DNA of 64,000 nucleotides. Origin: Heterodera schachtii (taxonomy: Eukaryota; Nematoda; Chromadorea; Rhabditida; Heteroderidae). Both the position numbers and the translations under genes were made by a program. Location of the stretch: NCBI GenBank assembly GCA_023374025.1, contig SIJG01000122.1, positions 303,857 through 367,856 on the forward strand, written 5' to 3'. The notes under the pieces are model-generated. The model searched no databases, was not told where the DNA came from, and saw only the letters and a program-made list of their open reading frames with translations. How positions within the stretch are numbered: position 1 is the first letter of the stretch; each line of letters opens with the position of its first letter. Below are positions 22,386 through 33,372 of this stretch, piece by piece.

Positions 22386-22871
22386 AATCTCTAAAACAAT
22401 CGTGTCAATAAATAATTCAAAATTTGTGACACACATACACACATTGCAAAATTAATATATTAGATTCCAAAAAAGTTAAAATCACTTTTATCTATTCAAA
22501 AGCCAGCAAAATAGCTTATATTTCACTTGAAATAAAAACAAAATAGTGATAAAATTTTATTATATCGACTTTTACGCGTCCAATCAATGATCATCCTCGG
22601 TTTCTTAAGCCATAACTTTTTTTTACTTGGTCTAATCGAGAGCTTAAAGTTCACTGAAGTTTTTGTATAGAAAAATTCTGGGATAAAGGCAACAGACAAA
22701 AAATAATTGTTGAATATTCGCGAAAAATGATGAATTTCAGGTTTTTTCATTGAAATTTTTTGCTTAATGCACGTATTTGCTCTTTTCTTGTATTAATAAA
22801 TTCCTGAGACTTTAAACTTTCAATTGATATCAAGGATGTATGGATTGATCAAGTAAGAAAAAAGGGTAAAA
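22386..22871. other. Spacer between microsatellite and MULE element
   Basis: AT-rich, with gene-free frames. It contains a 'ccataactttttttt' word typical of the dispersed foldback repeats in this window, but no full element can be delimited. Confidence 0.45.
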
Positions 22872-23144
22872 ACCCAACTCGTACTAGGCCAACTCGTACT
22901 GCCCCAACTCGTACTGGTACCCCGACTCGTACTAAGATTCCCAACTCGTACTAAGTTTCCCAACTCGTACTAAGATTCCCAACTCGTACTAAATTACCCA
23001 ACTCGTACTATTTTTCCCAACTCGTACTAATTTTCCCAACTCGTACTGTGCAACAAAAAGAAACTTTATCACAAATTTTCACTATTTTCATTGAATTACC
23101 TTAATAATTTATATTTTTCGTCTTTTTTACAAACAGATTACAAT

Positions 23145-26100
23145 ATGGCATGCTTTAGTCAACGGATTGGCTCAAAATCAGTGATGCTTTCCGATCACAC
23201 TGATAATTCAAATTTGTGCTACAAATGGACACGTGCTGGAATGGAACAGCTAACGGGGCTTCGTTATGTCTGTGCTGGGTGCCGAAACTGCGTGACGCCA
23301 AACATGTGCCTAACAAAGGAGAGGTACCCAAGTGACCGTGGGACTTCCGAATGAAACTTTCAGGGTAGGTAGATTACCCCCCTTTTGTATTATAAAATTT
23401 TTTTTAGTTTTGCTAAATGAAGCTTCTGGCCGAGATATTAAGCTTTTCCTTTTTGCCTTTTCAATATCATTTACAAAGAATAAGAAGCCAATGTGAACGT
23501 CGATGGCCCAGTGGGTGTGCCTTCCATTCTTTTTTTCTTCTTCTAAAGTTCAATTCCCCAACCCTGCAAATAATTATTTTTGTTTTTTTCATATCCAAAA
23601 AAGTTTTTAAAATTAATAAATTCTAACATAATATTTTTTTCATTTTATTCACATTAATTTTGACACATGTGATAGTTTTGGTAGAAATGAGTGAAGCAAA
23701 GGAATTTGTCACACCATGCACATCTGATCATTATAAATTCCGAACAAAAACTGATTTGACAGTGATCAGGAAAAATTGTTGGGAATAAATATTTAACGGG
23801 ATGAGAAAAATTGGAAAATTCATCATTTTGTGATTCAATGTAGCCCCCCTTATGCCAAGAATATCGACGAAAAGACCGAAATTTTGGAGCACAAAGTTGG
23901 AAATGGATTAAACTTTGAAGTTTAACAATTTCATCACGATGGTAAAGATTTACAGGCAGATCGTCAAGGACAATGCGATCCGAAATTTTTCTGACAATTG
24001 ACTTCCAAGTTCTTTAAATATTTAAAAGTCAGATAATGTTTTTGGGACCCCACCTGAACAAATACAAATCACAAGGTTGTACGAATCCGGTACACCCTGG
24101 TGGTATTGTCTCGAGAAAGATGTTTTCCCTGGCAAAGTCAGTTGATGATGAGGGGCCTGTTGGTGCTGCTCCACCAATGGCCGTTTCTATTGAGGCCATG
24201 AGTCAAGCAACACTACAGCTTTTTTGTCGCCGATCACTTTCAATAAGAAATTGTCAACAAAAAATTTAGCCATTTCTTTTGTCATAATATGGGAACGGCG
24301 GCAATTGCTGTTATGTTGGGAGCCTATGAGATATTTTTTGCTTTAAAAAATATATTCTGTAAATACTTTGAAAATTCCTTTTTTGGGAAATTGGCCACTC
24401 TTTTCAGCAATGATTATGAGCAGTGGAGTGTACAGTACCCCATGGGCTGAAAAACGGCCATTGGTGGAGCAGCACCAACAGGCCCCTCATCATCAACTGA
24501 CTTTGCCAGGGAAAACATCTTTCTCGAGACAATACCACCAGGGTGTACCGGATTCGTACAACCTTGTGATTTGTATTTGTTCAGGTGGGGTCCCAAAAAC
24601 ATTATCTGACTTTTAAATATTTAAAGAACTTGGAAGTCAATTGTCAGAAAAATTTCGGATCGCATTGTCCTTGACGATCTGCCTGTAAATCTTTACCATC
24701 GTGATGAAATTGTTAAACTTCAAAGTTTAATCCATTTCCAACTTTGTGCTCCAAAATTTCGGTCTTTTCGTCGATATTCTTGGCATAAGGGGGGCTACAT
24801 TGAATCACAAAATGATGAATTTTCCAATTTTTCTCATCCCGTTAAATATTTATTCCCAACAATTTTTCCTGATCACTGTCAAATCAGTTTTTGTTCGGAA
24901 TTTATAATGATCAGATGTGCATGGTGTGACAAATTCCTTTGCTTCACTCATTTCTACCAAAACTATCACATGTGTCAAAATTAATGTGAATAAAATGAAA
25001 AAAATATTATGTTAGAATTTATTAATTTTAAAAACTTTTTTGGATATGAAAAAAACAAAAATAATTATTTGCAGGGTTGGGGAATTGAACTTTAGAAGAA
25101 GAAAAAAAGAATGGAAGGCACACCCACTGGGCCATCGACGTTCACATTGGCTTCTTATTCTTTGTAAATGATATTGAAAAGGCAAAAAGGAAAAGCTTAA
25201 TATCTCGGCCAGAAGCTTCATTTAGCAAAAATAAAAAAAATTTTATAATACAAAAGGGGGGTAATCTACCTACCCTGAAAGTTTCATTCGGAAGTCCCAC
25301 GGTCACTTGGGTACCTCTCCTTTGTAAGGAAACTCCATTGCCAACGCGAAAAGCAATCGGTGATCAGTGGGTGGATGATGGACCTACGCACGCACACTTC
25401 TGTCAGCCATTTGAGCGAGCGAAGGTCCAAGGCGAACAGGTTTTTTGAGTTTTTGCATTTAAATTAAAAAAAAAACCAATTACATAATTCTAAACTGCAA
25501 TTTTTATTTTTAAATTTTAGGAGAGGCGCAAAGTTCAGAATGAGTTAGCAATGGGATCGCGAGAAAATGTGGCCTCAGCGAAAGTCCGCATTGATGTACG
25601 TGTCGTACAAAACTACATGAACATAAGCGAAGAAGAAAGAAACAAAATTCGCAACGAGGCATGCGGCAATGCAAAAGCAACAAAAAAAGTAAGCGTAAAG
25701 ATTACAACGAAAAACCATTTCACATATTACAGGCGCTTTATCGCGCGCAAACAAAGCGCTTCATGAACGTCCGCACTCTTCAAGGACTGGCACAAAACGA
25801 TTGTCGTGCGCTGTGGATCACTCTCCGAGCAAGAAGCGCCGCACCGGAATCGCCATTCTACGACGAACTGCTTATGCGCTACTTGGACGATGATCTGGCC
25901 ATATTCGCGTCACCGCGACAACTTCAGTTACTGAAGAAATCAGCTGTCATTGTGTCGGATGGGACGTTCAAACAGGCGCCAAAAGGAATTTACCAAGTTT
26001 CATTTATTACCCAGATTTTTTTCATATTTTTTATTAGGTTTATCGTGTCTTCGGCTTTGTAGCGGCGACCCATGCCGTACCGCTGTGCACGGCACTGATG

Positions 26101-26544
26101 CGTGGGAAAAGTCGTGTCATTTACCGACGCTTCTGGTCAACGTTGAGACAGGAACTTGAGGACACAGAAGGAGAGCTAATGGTTGCTATTTCTGTGAAAT
26201 TTATATATATTTTTTCGTGCTTTAGATAAGCCAAGCCAAACAATCAATCATGCGGAGTCTTATCACGGCCGACAACGTTGGCTTTATCAACCACATCAAT
26301 TACTCGGTCGTTGGCTTGTGAATTTCCAGGTTAATAAGAATTTATTTCTTTCAAATTTGACTGTTTTGCTTAGGAGGTTAATCATGCAGAAGAAGAATCA
26401 GCTGTGTCAATTCAAGAGGGACACTCCAAGATTAGAAATAGAAGAACAGATAGAGGAGGCAGCAGCAATGGAAGAAGCGGAAGCGAGTCTCAATGAGAGC
26501 GGAATTTATGTTGTGCCAAATGATGAAAACCTCGATCCTTTTTG
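23145..26544 (+). pseudogene. FLYWCH/MULE transposase, interrupted and internally deleted
   Basis: The N-terminal exon from 23145 reads MACFSQRIGSKSVML, then CYKWTRAG and RYVCAGCRNCVT, a FLYWCH-like zinc finger whose second half resumes after the nested insertion at about 25330 (WVDDGPTHAHFCQPFERAK). Further exons with good GT-AG introns (25689-25732 gtaagc...ttacag is the best) give ELLMRYLDDDLAIF and the MULE motif VSDGTFKQAPKGIYQ, followed by VYRVFGFVAATHAVPLCTAL. The catalytic DFE/C-H region is missing between about 26165 and 26230, and the tail to 26544 is Glu-rich. This copy cannot encode a complete transposase. MULE enzymes cut and paste elements with long terminal inverted repeats. 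Confidence 0.7.
23314..25324. mobile_element. Nested foldback element with about 873-bp inverted arms
   Basis: Arms 23314-24186 and 24452-25324 are reverse complements with no net length change and at least one mismatch (ttagtttt versus ttattttt near 23405), around a 265-bp centre. Outermost bases are caaaggag...ctcctttg flanked by TAA on both sides (23311-23313, 25325-25327), as expected of a PIF/Harbinger-like TWA duplication. Alternatively a duplicated AAGGA would rejoin the host transposase frame exactly. No transposase is recognised inside. The arms hold mirrored copies of the same non-coding or short frames. Confidence 0.8.
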
Positions 26545-26829
26545 AATTTTTTAATGAATTATTTTCATTTTACCGAATTTTGTGCATTTTTATGGTTTTT
26601 ATTATTTATTTTTTGCTGAATTTTTATCATTTCTTCGATTTTCGTGCATTTTTGTGATTTTAAAAAAATTTGAACGATTTTGTTGTTTTTTTTTCAGTTT
26701 TTTGTTGCACAGTACGAGTTGGGAATCTTAGTACGAGTTGGGAAACTTAGTACGAGTTGGGAATCTTAGTACGAGTCGGGGTACCAGTACGAGTTGGGGT
26801 AGTACGAGTTGGCCTAGTACGAGTTGGGT

Positions 26830-27484
26830 GTCGTCCCAATTTGGGATGGGAAAAGTCGGCGTTTGTCGGCTATAAAAAGGAATGGGTCGTTTGACGCGAA
26901 TGCCAATTCTATGTAATATTCTGTATCAAAAACCTTCTTAAGGCCTTTATTATTAACCATTAAAAAAAATTTTTTTTGTTTGTTTGTTTTTTTTGTGTGT
27001 AAATTTTTTGCATCAATTTTTCTCATGGTTTTTCCAATTATTGAATATCAAAAACTTTAAAATGAAAGGCCCTTCCAATACAAAAAAAAACGAAAATTAA
27101 ATTCGTAAATTCAAACGGTTGGGGTGGGACACGATCGAATTTGCGGATCGCGGCAACTTTTTCGCTACATTCTCTACGGGAACCGCCCAGTTGGGCGTCG
27201 TTGCTAATAACTTTTCTCATTATCAACCAAATTAAATATTTTTGGTATCATTCGATGGCTCTTAATGTTCTCTATTAGCATGCAAAATTTCAAAAAATTC
27301 TGTCAATTTACAAAAAGTTAAGGTCAAAAACCTCAAAAATTTGCTAACTTTAACTGACTAAGAAAAAAGTTACAACATTTCAAAATTGGCAGCGCCGAAA
27401 CAGTCCGCGCCGAACTGACCCCGACCCTTCTCTACCGCGTGTTCGTTGAAATATTAATTCTTGGTGAACTCGAACAGTACCATG
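26830..27484. other. Intergenic region with dispersed-repeat words
   Basis: 27120-27250 contains gcaactttttcgctacattc and ataacttttctcattatcaa followed by ggtatcattcgatggctctt. These words belong to a dispersed foldback repeat family also at 32780-32960, 47930, 59220 and 61980. No gene is supported. Confidence 0.5.
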
Positions 27485-27663
27485 CAGGGGCGTATCTAGA
27501 AAAAATTTTCGGGGGGGGGGGGACCCGACCTGAAGGCCTTTTTTTTAATTGCCTATAAAATTTTTAAATTGTCGTTTTGGGGGGGGGGGGGGGAATTTGA
27601 AAAACTTTTCCATGATTTGCTGGAAAATTTTTAAAAATTTTCATTTCGGGGGGTACGCCCTTG
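27485..27663. mobile_element. hAT-type MITE, 179 bp, 8-bp target duplication
   Basis: Ends are caggggcgta and tacgcccttg (imperfect inverted repeats), directly flanked by identical GTACCATG copies at 27477-27484 and 27664-27671. The inside is A/T-rich with G runs and has no coding capacity. An 8-bp duplication and a CAGGG-type terminus indicate hAT mobilisation. Confidence 0.85.
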
Positions 27664-27970
27664 GTACCATGAATAATGCCTAATTGCGTATGACTAAAAA
27701 GTTTACAGCTTAAGGTCAGCAGAAAATTGTTGTGCCATGGCATTTATTGTGTTGCGTCTGGAATATCCCCCAGCTTTTTTTACCGTTTTATCATTAGCCA
27801 TTTTACCAACAATGAATTAATTAATTACATACACATAAAATACAACGGAAATGGACGAATTTGCGGAGCAAGCAAATGTCAAATACAAACAGACAATACA
27901 TAATTACCTAGGTAACAACACAATGTAACATCACATCATTTCGGTCACATAATCGCATCAATTAATTAAT

Positions 27971-29685
27971 TCATTTCTTCTGCTGATCACTCGATTCGGG
28001 AGAAGCGGCGTCGAGCAGACTGAAAAACGATGAATATCCGATTGCAAATTATAAGTCATTGCCATTTTATGAGTCCAATCAAATAACTATCCTTGAGTTT
28101 TTGTACCATAATTCTGTCCATTTCAAAACAAACCGTACATTTTTGGATACAAATTGAAAGCACAAAGTCTAATTGTAAGTAATTGTTGATTGAACTCATA
28201 AATAAAATTAAATTTTTCAAAAAATTGCTCACCCATCATCGTATCCACCGTCTCTGATCCGAATTTCAATTGGGTTCGGTCGAGCATTCGTTTCTTCCCA
28301 CATATTTTTCCAATTTCTTGCATCCCACGCAATCGGACAACGGGTGAGGCAAAAAGCATTTTCAAATTGTTGAAGAAGCAATTTCTCTCCAGTCACTGCG
28401 TTGATCAGATCAAATGGCACAACGAAGTCAATTGGAGAAGACATCAGAAAGTAAATACGAAAAGTAACCGGAGAAGAAGCATTGGAAAATGCCTTAAAAT
28501 AGGACAAAAAACAATTATAGAAAACTCAATTAATAGGGATAATCACCGCTTTGATTTGTTCCATCGTTGACGACCATTGATCCAGCTGTGAATTAACAGT
28601 GCATCTGAACCACTTGGGCCGACCATCCAGACGGGCCGTCAACAGCCATTTGGTCACCGCTTGGCCATCCGATGCGTTGGCACTTTCATCTGGCGGAAAT
28701 TCGGCAAAAATGGCGTCCTCGAATAAAACATAGCGAAGTGATGGACATTCGTTGAGAAGTGACGGGGCCAATTGGCGCATACGGCGAAAAGCGATGGTAT
28801 TCAAAACGATCAGACGAATAGAAACGCGGAACATTGGCCAAATGTTGAGCATAACAAATTCCAAAATTCGATCATTGCCCGTGGTAATGTACAAATCCGT
28901 TGAACAAACGGCGAAAAAACGGTGAAAACGGCGGAGAAATGAGATGACATTTTGATCGATGTAGCTGAAATTCAGAAATTTAGACGAAAGATTCCAAATT
29001 AATCAGTTTTTTACATGATCTGAATGCCACTGAATCCGATGACTTTGTTCGGCAACGGATTTTGCGGAATTGGCAATGGATTTCCATCGGATTTGACAAT
29101 TTGCATTTTCTTCGTCCCATTTTCTTGAATGTCCCATTGGATAAGCAATTTGTTGTTCAATTTCCATTTGCGTGTCTTGAAGTGTTCAGTCCACTCGGAA
29201 GGTCAAAGCGACGGCTAATCAGTGCAATTTCGAGGCCAAGCTGAGAAGGCGCAAGAAAATCGAACACCAAAAGCCAACAATCGCCGCAGATAAAGCTGAA
29301 AAATTGGAGAAATTTTATGAAATTCCAATTTTTTTTGTTTTTACATTTCTTTTTTGTGAGGGCTTCGTCGTTTTTTAGCATTGTCCAAAAAGAACCAAAA
29401 AAGAATGGTGGCACAATCGACCAATAGAAGAAACACGGCACGCAAACTGAAAAATGATTGGGGAAATTAATGAATGAATGAAAGGGAAGGAAAGGAAAAG
29501 CAATGAGAGGCCCCCAAAGGTTAAAGACGAGGAAGTAAATGTGAAGTTTTAGTCTCCAACAAAAGACTAATCTTTCAAAAGTGACTTTGAAATTTTAATC
29601 TCACAAATTCTGGCCAAATTTGAGCAAAATAAATGAAAAAAATCAGAAAAAAGGAACAATAAACGTACAGAATTTCTGAAGGCAT
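27971..29685 (-). pseudogene. Type 2 (membrane-anchored F-box-like) gene copy 1, frameshifted
   Basis: The six exons in transcript order are 29685-29669, 29446-29345, 29295-29025, 28964-28547, 28492-28233 and 28019-27971, all with GT-AG borders matching the other type 2 copies. Exon 2 encodes a hydrophobic segment (AVFLLLVDCATILFWFFLDN) followed by KKRRSPHKK. Exon 3 starts the F-box-like region (FICGDCWLLVFDFLAPSQLG, LEIALISRRFD). Just after that, near 29210-29225, a local change (gaccttccgagtggact) shifts the frame. Exons 4-6 are open (YIDQNVISFL; ECPSLRYVLFEDAIF; SANASDGQAVTKWLL; RCPIAWDARNW). It forms the minus half of a head-to-head pair with the type 1 gene at 29842. Confidence 0.75.
28060..28205. 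repeat. Foldback MITE relic inside intron 5
   Basis: ttttatgagtccaatcaaat at the left and attgaactcataaataaaat at the right are inverted partners, with cacaaagtctaatt between them. The same words occur at 33475-33590 and form the 388-bp MITE at 57541-57928. Confidence 0.6.
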
Positions 29686-29754
29686 TTGCAGCAACAAAAT
29701 GACCGGAAATATTAGGAAGAATAATGAGCGAATGGAATGAGGCGGTAGAGAAAA

Positions 29755-29777
29755 AAAGGCATTTTTATACTAAAAAA
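29755..29777 (-). promoter_or_regulatory. TATA core promoter of type 2 copy 1
   Basis: On the minus strand ttttagtataaaaatgcc lies about 80 nt upstream of the ATG at 29685. The same word precedes the type 2 starts at 36075 (agtataaaattgcccc), 59012 (agtataaaaatgcccttg) and the relic at 51449 (gtataaaaatgcccttc), so it is a conserved core promoter of this subfamily. Confidence 0.65.
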
Positions 29778-29841
29778 GTTACAAACAAAAACAAATGTTA
29801 AGGTGTTGCTGCGCAAAAAAATTGGACGAAATTCATTTTCA

Positions 29842-31546
29842 ATGGCACCGCCCGTGGAAAAAAAGAAAAAGCATTCCTCCGCCGACCATCACTTTATCTC
29901 TTCTGCCACAATTAGTGAGAATCAACAACAATTGATGGGCTCATTTGTGACACCATTTGGAGGACGGCGAAGTGTTCGCGTGGCAAAGAAAATGAACAAA
30001 CGAATTTTGAGGAAAATTTGAGGCCAAATTTGGCGTTTTTTCATGGCATTAAGCAATCAATTGAATGTGTTTGTTTTCCATGTTTCAGTTGGATTTGCAG
30101 CGACATTTGGCTGAACATTCTGCCCTTCTTTGACCATGCCGAACTTGATCTCAAATTGGCACTGAGTTCGCCACGTTTCATTGCTTTGGTGGACGCGCAT
30201 TTTGATGGAACACCCGAATTGACGACACTTTGGACGTATCTTAATTCGGAAGAACATTGGACCAAAAGCGAAACTGTCTGTGCTGGTCGATGGCAAATTT
30301 GTGGCATTTCCTTTCCCCGACGATTCGCTGCGCAACAGAATCCGCTTTAAGGATATTCACATTGAGTAAATCAAAAAGAATACAGAAAACCAATTAATTT
30401 TGGAGTCCCTTTTTCTAACAATTTTCGGCAATCCTGGAGAATGGTTGTCCTCATTTTTGTTTTTATTTTTTAAAATTTTGGGCTCAAAACCAGTTTTTAT
30501 GGTCTTTCGAGGGTGCTGATTACGAATCTGAACTCGGTTATACCCAATTCCTTACCCTGACCCGAATTCGAACAAAAAGTTGAATAATTATTTTCAAGAA
30601 TTTGACATATATTTTGTCCGTGAAATTTGGCCCTTTTTTGCGCCAAACATTCGCCATTTGATTCTTCCCGATGGCTATCATTTGGACAATTTGCGTCGTC
30701 GCATATCGCCAACAATTCTCGCCGATCTTGATCAATTGAATTCAATCCATTCTGATGATTGTTCCTTGATCGAATCGTTGCTTTTGATGGGCCAAATGCA
30801 ACTGCTGGCCAAGTGTTGACCAAATGGTTGCACACGCCGAGAAAATGCGGACAACCGAAGCGATTGCGTTCATTGCATTATGTGTATCCACCAAATCTTG
30901 AATCATTGTCAATCAAATTAAGCATTCTTAATGTTGTTCGATAACTCTGTGTGTTTTTTATAAATTTGCAAAATTTCAAAAATTTTCATTCAGTTTCAAA
31001 AAAAGTTATGGCCAAAAGGAACTCAAAAAGCTAGCTTTCGAACAATACCGAGAATTTTAATTTGGTTGAGAAAGAAAAAAGTTATGGTCCAAAAATTCGT
31101 CCGCCGGTGTGAACACATTTTCTTTAAACAACACTAATTGATTGTAATTGTTTAGGCATTCCTTCGTGCCACTGCTTCTGTCGGCTACACAATTAATTTT
31201 AATAGTACAACGCCAATTGTGCCATTTGAATTGGTGAATGAACGGACAAAAGAAAAGCTGGCATTGAAGAAAATGCCACTTTACGATGCAGATGATGAAT
31301 TCATCAATGGTTGGCTGTTGAAGCGATGTCCAATAATTGTTGGGGAGACGGCGACGGTTCAATGGGAAAACGACGGAAATTGGGACGCCCATTTGAACAT
31401 TGTCCAATTTAATTTGTGGGGTGGCGGCATTAATTGCATTGGGTAAGAGCCGAAATAGCATTCATTTAGATTTGTAAAGAAATTAAAAAAAAGAATTTTG
31501 GCCATTGTCGCCACCAGCGGATGAAGAAAAAGAAAAAGCGGATTAA
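29842..31546 (+). pseudogene. Type 1 F-box-like gene with lysine-rich N-terminus, decayed
   Basis: From ATG 29842 the first exon reads MAPPVEKKKKHSSADHHF to MNKRILRKI. The internal MNKR corresponds to the MNRR start of other type 1 genes, but the usual splice donor after it is gone (cg|gt is cg|aa). Exon 2 starts at 30089 (WICSDIWLNILPFFDHAELD) and shifts frame before the segment that should read FPFPDDSLRNRIRFKD. The first half of exon 3 is missing and replaced by dispersed repeat (30370-30590). The rest (FVREIWPFFAPNIRHLILPD) shifts again near 30765. Exon 4 (31156 onward; FELVNERTKEKLALKKMPLY) is intact. The last-exon acceptor ttttag is ttttgg. Confidence 0.65.
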
Positions 31547-31796
31547 AGCATCAAAAAGTCGTCTGACAGTGCGGAAGTGAATTAATTAATTAAATTTGTG
31601 AAATGATCGATCTCACCAATTGGAATTTGATAATGCTCTCGTTTTTCCTTTATAAATGCTTTTGTTGATTCTTACATTTACTTGGTTTTTTTTTTGTGGG
31701 AGAATTACTTGGTATCAATTAAAGGCGCTAGCAGAAAATTGTTGTGGCATGGCATTTTTTATGTTGCGCCAATGTTTACAATTAATGAATTAATTA

Positions 31797-32473
31797 CATG
31801 CACATAAAATAGAATGGAAATGGACGCATTTGGCAAAGATCAGTGAGAACTGTTGGCGAACTGCGGCGACGTAAATTGTCCAAATCATTGGCATTGGTAA
31901 AGCGCAAATGGTGAATGCTTGTAGTAAAAATGTGCCAAATTTCACTGATAACAAAATCCCAAATCGGATGGACATCTTCGGTTTCATATGAAGGCACAAT
32001 CAACTCCAATTTGGTGCCCTTTCTGTCCCAAATTTGCTTGTTGGCATGGAGAAATATGATCACGGAATAGTCAATGTAACTGAAGAAATATAAAAATGCT
32101 TTAATATAAACAAAAGTTTAAATTACTCAATCTGAAGGAAACGAAAACGAATTTTCTTGGGCAACGAATGGTCCGGCAACGGAAAATCCACAAAATTGTC
32201 ATCGATCCGTACAGAGAGTTTCGCTTCTGGTCCAATGCCCTCGCAAATTATTATTTCTCTCCAAATTGTCAATTCCTTTTTTCCATCAAAATGTACGTCC
32301 ACCAAAACATCGAAACGGTCGGAAAGCAATGCCATTTTGAGGCCAAGTTGAGCATGGTCAAACAAAGGCAGAATGTCCATCCAAACGTCGCCACAAATCC
32401 AACTGAAACATGCGAAAAAATAGCATGGGTAAATTAAAAATGTAATTTGATTAATTCATTACCGTCTGTTCAT
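31797..32473 (-). pseudogene. Type 1 F-box-like gene, 3' half missing
   Basis: Exon 1 is 32473-32463 (ATGAACAGACG then gtaatg), exon 2 32402-32127 and exon 3 from 32079. Reads WICGDVWMDILPLFDHAQLG, KMALLSDRFDVLVDVHFDG, then YIDYSVIIFLHANKQIWDRK and LTDLCQMRPFPFYF. At about 31800 it passes into sequence typical of type 2 3' flanks (catgcacataaaatagaatg; compare 27825 and 33200), so exon 3's end and exons 4-5 are lost by a recombination or deletion. Exons 1 and 2 are open and splice sites are sound. Confidence 0.7.
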
Positions 32474-32904
32474 TTTTTGCTGCAATTAGCACACTTTTGC
32501 CGTTTTGACAATTAATTGGTGACATAAGAACAAATATCTAATTATTTTAATAAATGCCTTTGCTAAACAATAAGCAAATCGACTGAAAACAAAAATGTAA
32601 AAAAAGAGACAGACATAAAATGGCATTTTAACTATACGTTTGGAAGCGCGTTTTTATCTAAAAAACAAAAAAAAAAAATTTTTTTTTCTGTTGCTCATTT
32701 TTCTCCATTATTTCTCAACGATATTAAAAAAAAAGAAAATTAAAAACGTAGGTAAATTCCAAGACATGGGTGGAAGGCGATCGCAATTTGCGTATCACCG
32801 GCAACTTTTTCGTTACATTCTCTAACGCGTCATTTTTTGGTCCGATCCCTGTCCTATCCCCGGGTCCACTGCGTTTCGGCGCTGGCGTTTCGGCGCCAGC
32901 AGGT

Positions 32905-33170
32905 TTTTGGATATAACTTTTTTTTGTAAACCAAATCCAATAAACTTGGTATCATTCGAAAGCTTAATCTATTTAGAAGCTTTTTCTAAGCTATTGCTTC
33001 GCGATTAGACAATTACAAAAAAAAGTTATATATGAAAATTGCGAAAAGGCAAAATTTTTGAAGTTTTTTCTTCATAAAACTTTTTCCAGGCTTAAAAATC
33101 TTTTTGTTTTTTGTTAGGCTAATAGAGCATGTTAAGAGCTTTCGAATGATAACAATTTTTACCGTTTTAT
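32905..33170. repeat. Dispersed foldback repeat (ATCATTCGAAAGCTT family)
   Basis: The left part has ttggtatcattcgaaagctt and the right part has gagctttcgaatgataacaa in inverse orientation, around an AT-rich centre. Preceding 32860-32895 has a second small palindrome (gtttcggcgctggcgtttcg, gcgccagcagg). Related copies occur at 47930-48180 and 59205-59535. Confidence 0.65.
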
Positions 33171-33372
33171 CAACAATTACTCACAATTAATTAATGAATT
33201 AATTACATACACATAAAATACAATGGAAATGGACGAATTTGCGGAGCAAGCAAATGTCAAATACAAACAAACAGACAATTAGACAATATTTAAAAGGCAA
33301 AGTGCCAACATATCATTTCGCTCATCATAATCGCATCAATTAATTGATTAATTCATTCATTTCTGCTGCTGA

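Larger units (their letters stand above)
22872..26829. mobile_element. FLYWCH-MULE DNA transposon with tandem-repeat inverted termini
   Basis: The left end (22872-23048) has ten copies and the right end (26707-26829) has seven copies, in reverse complement, of cccaactcgtactaa-type words spaced 15-19 bp. The two ends match in order, including the shared variants ggtaccccgactcgtact and aagtttcccaactcgtact. Between them is a broken Mutator-like transposase gene and a nested 2-kb foldback element. No convincing target-site duplication was found at acccaact...agttgggt (left flank gggtaaaa, right flank gtcgtccc). Confidence 0.85.

Noticed and set aside
20713..22394. Long Ser/Leu/Phe and Arg/Glu open frames in the CT tract
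   Set aside because: They are translations of a low-complexity microsatellite, and all frames stay open because CT repeats lack stop codons. Not genes.
24036..24602. Pair of identical frames (starts MFLGPHLNKYKSQG) on opposite strands
   Set aside because: They are mirror copies produced by the long palindrome, with no recognised domain. Treated as element sequence, not two genes.
22864..26837. Target-site duplication for the first MULE element
   Set aside because: The flanks gggtaaaa and gtcgtccc do not match in any register I tried, so no duplication is claimed.
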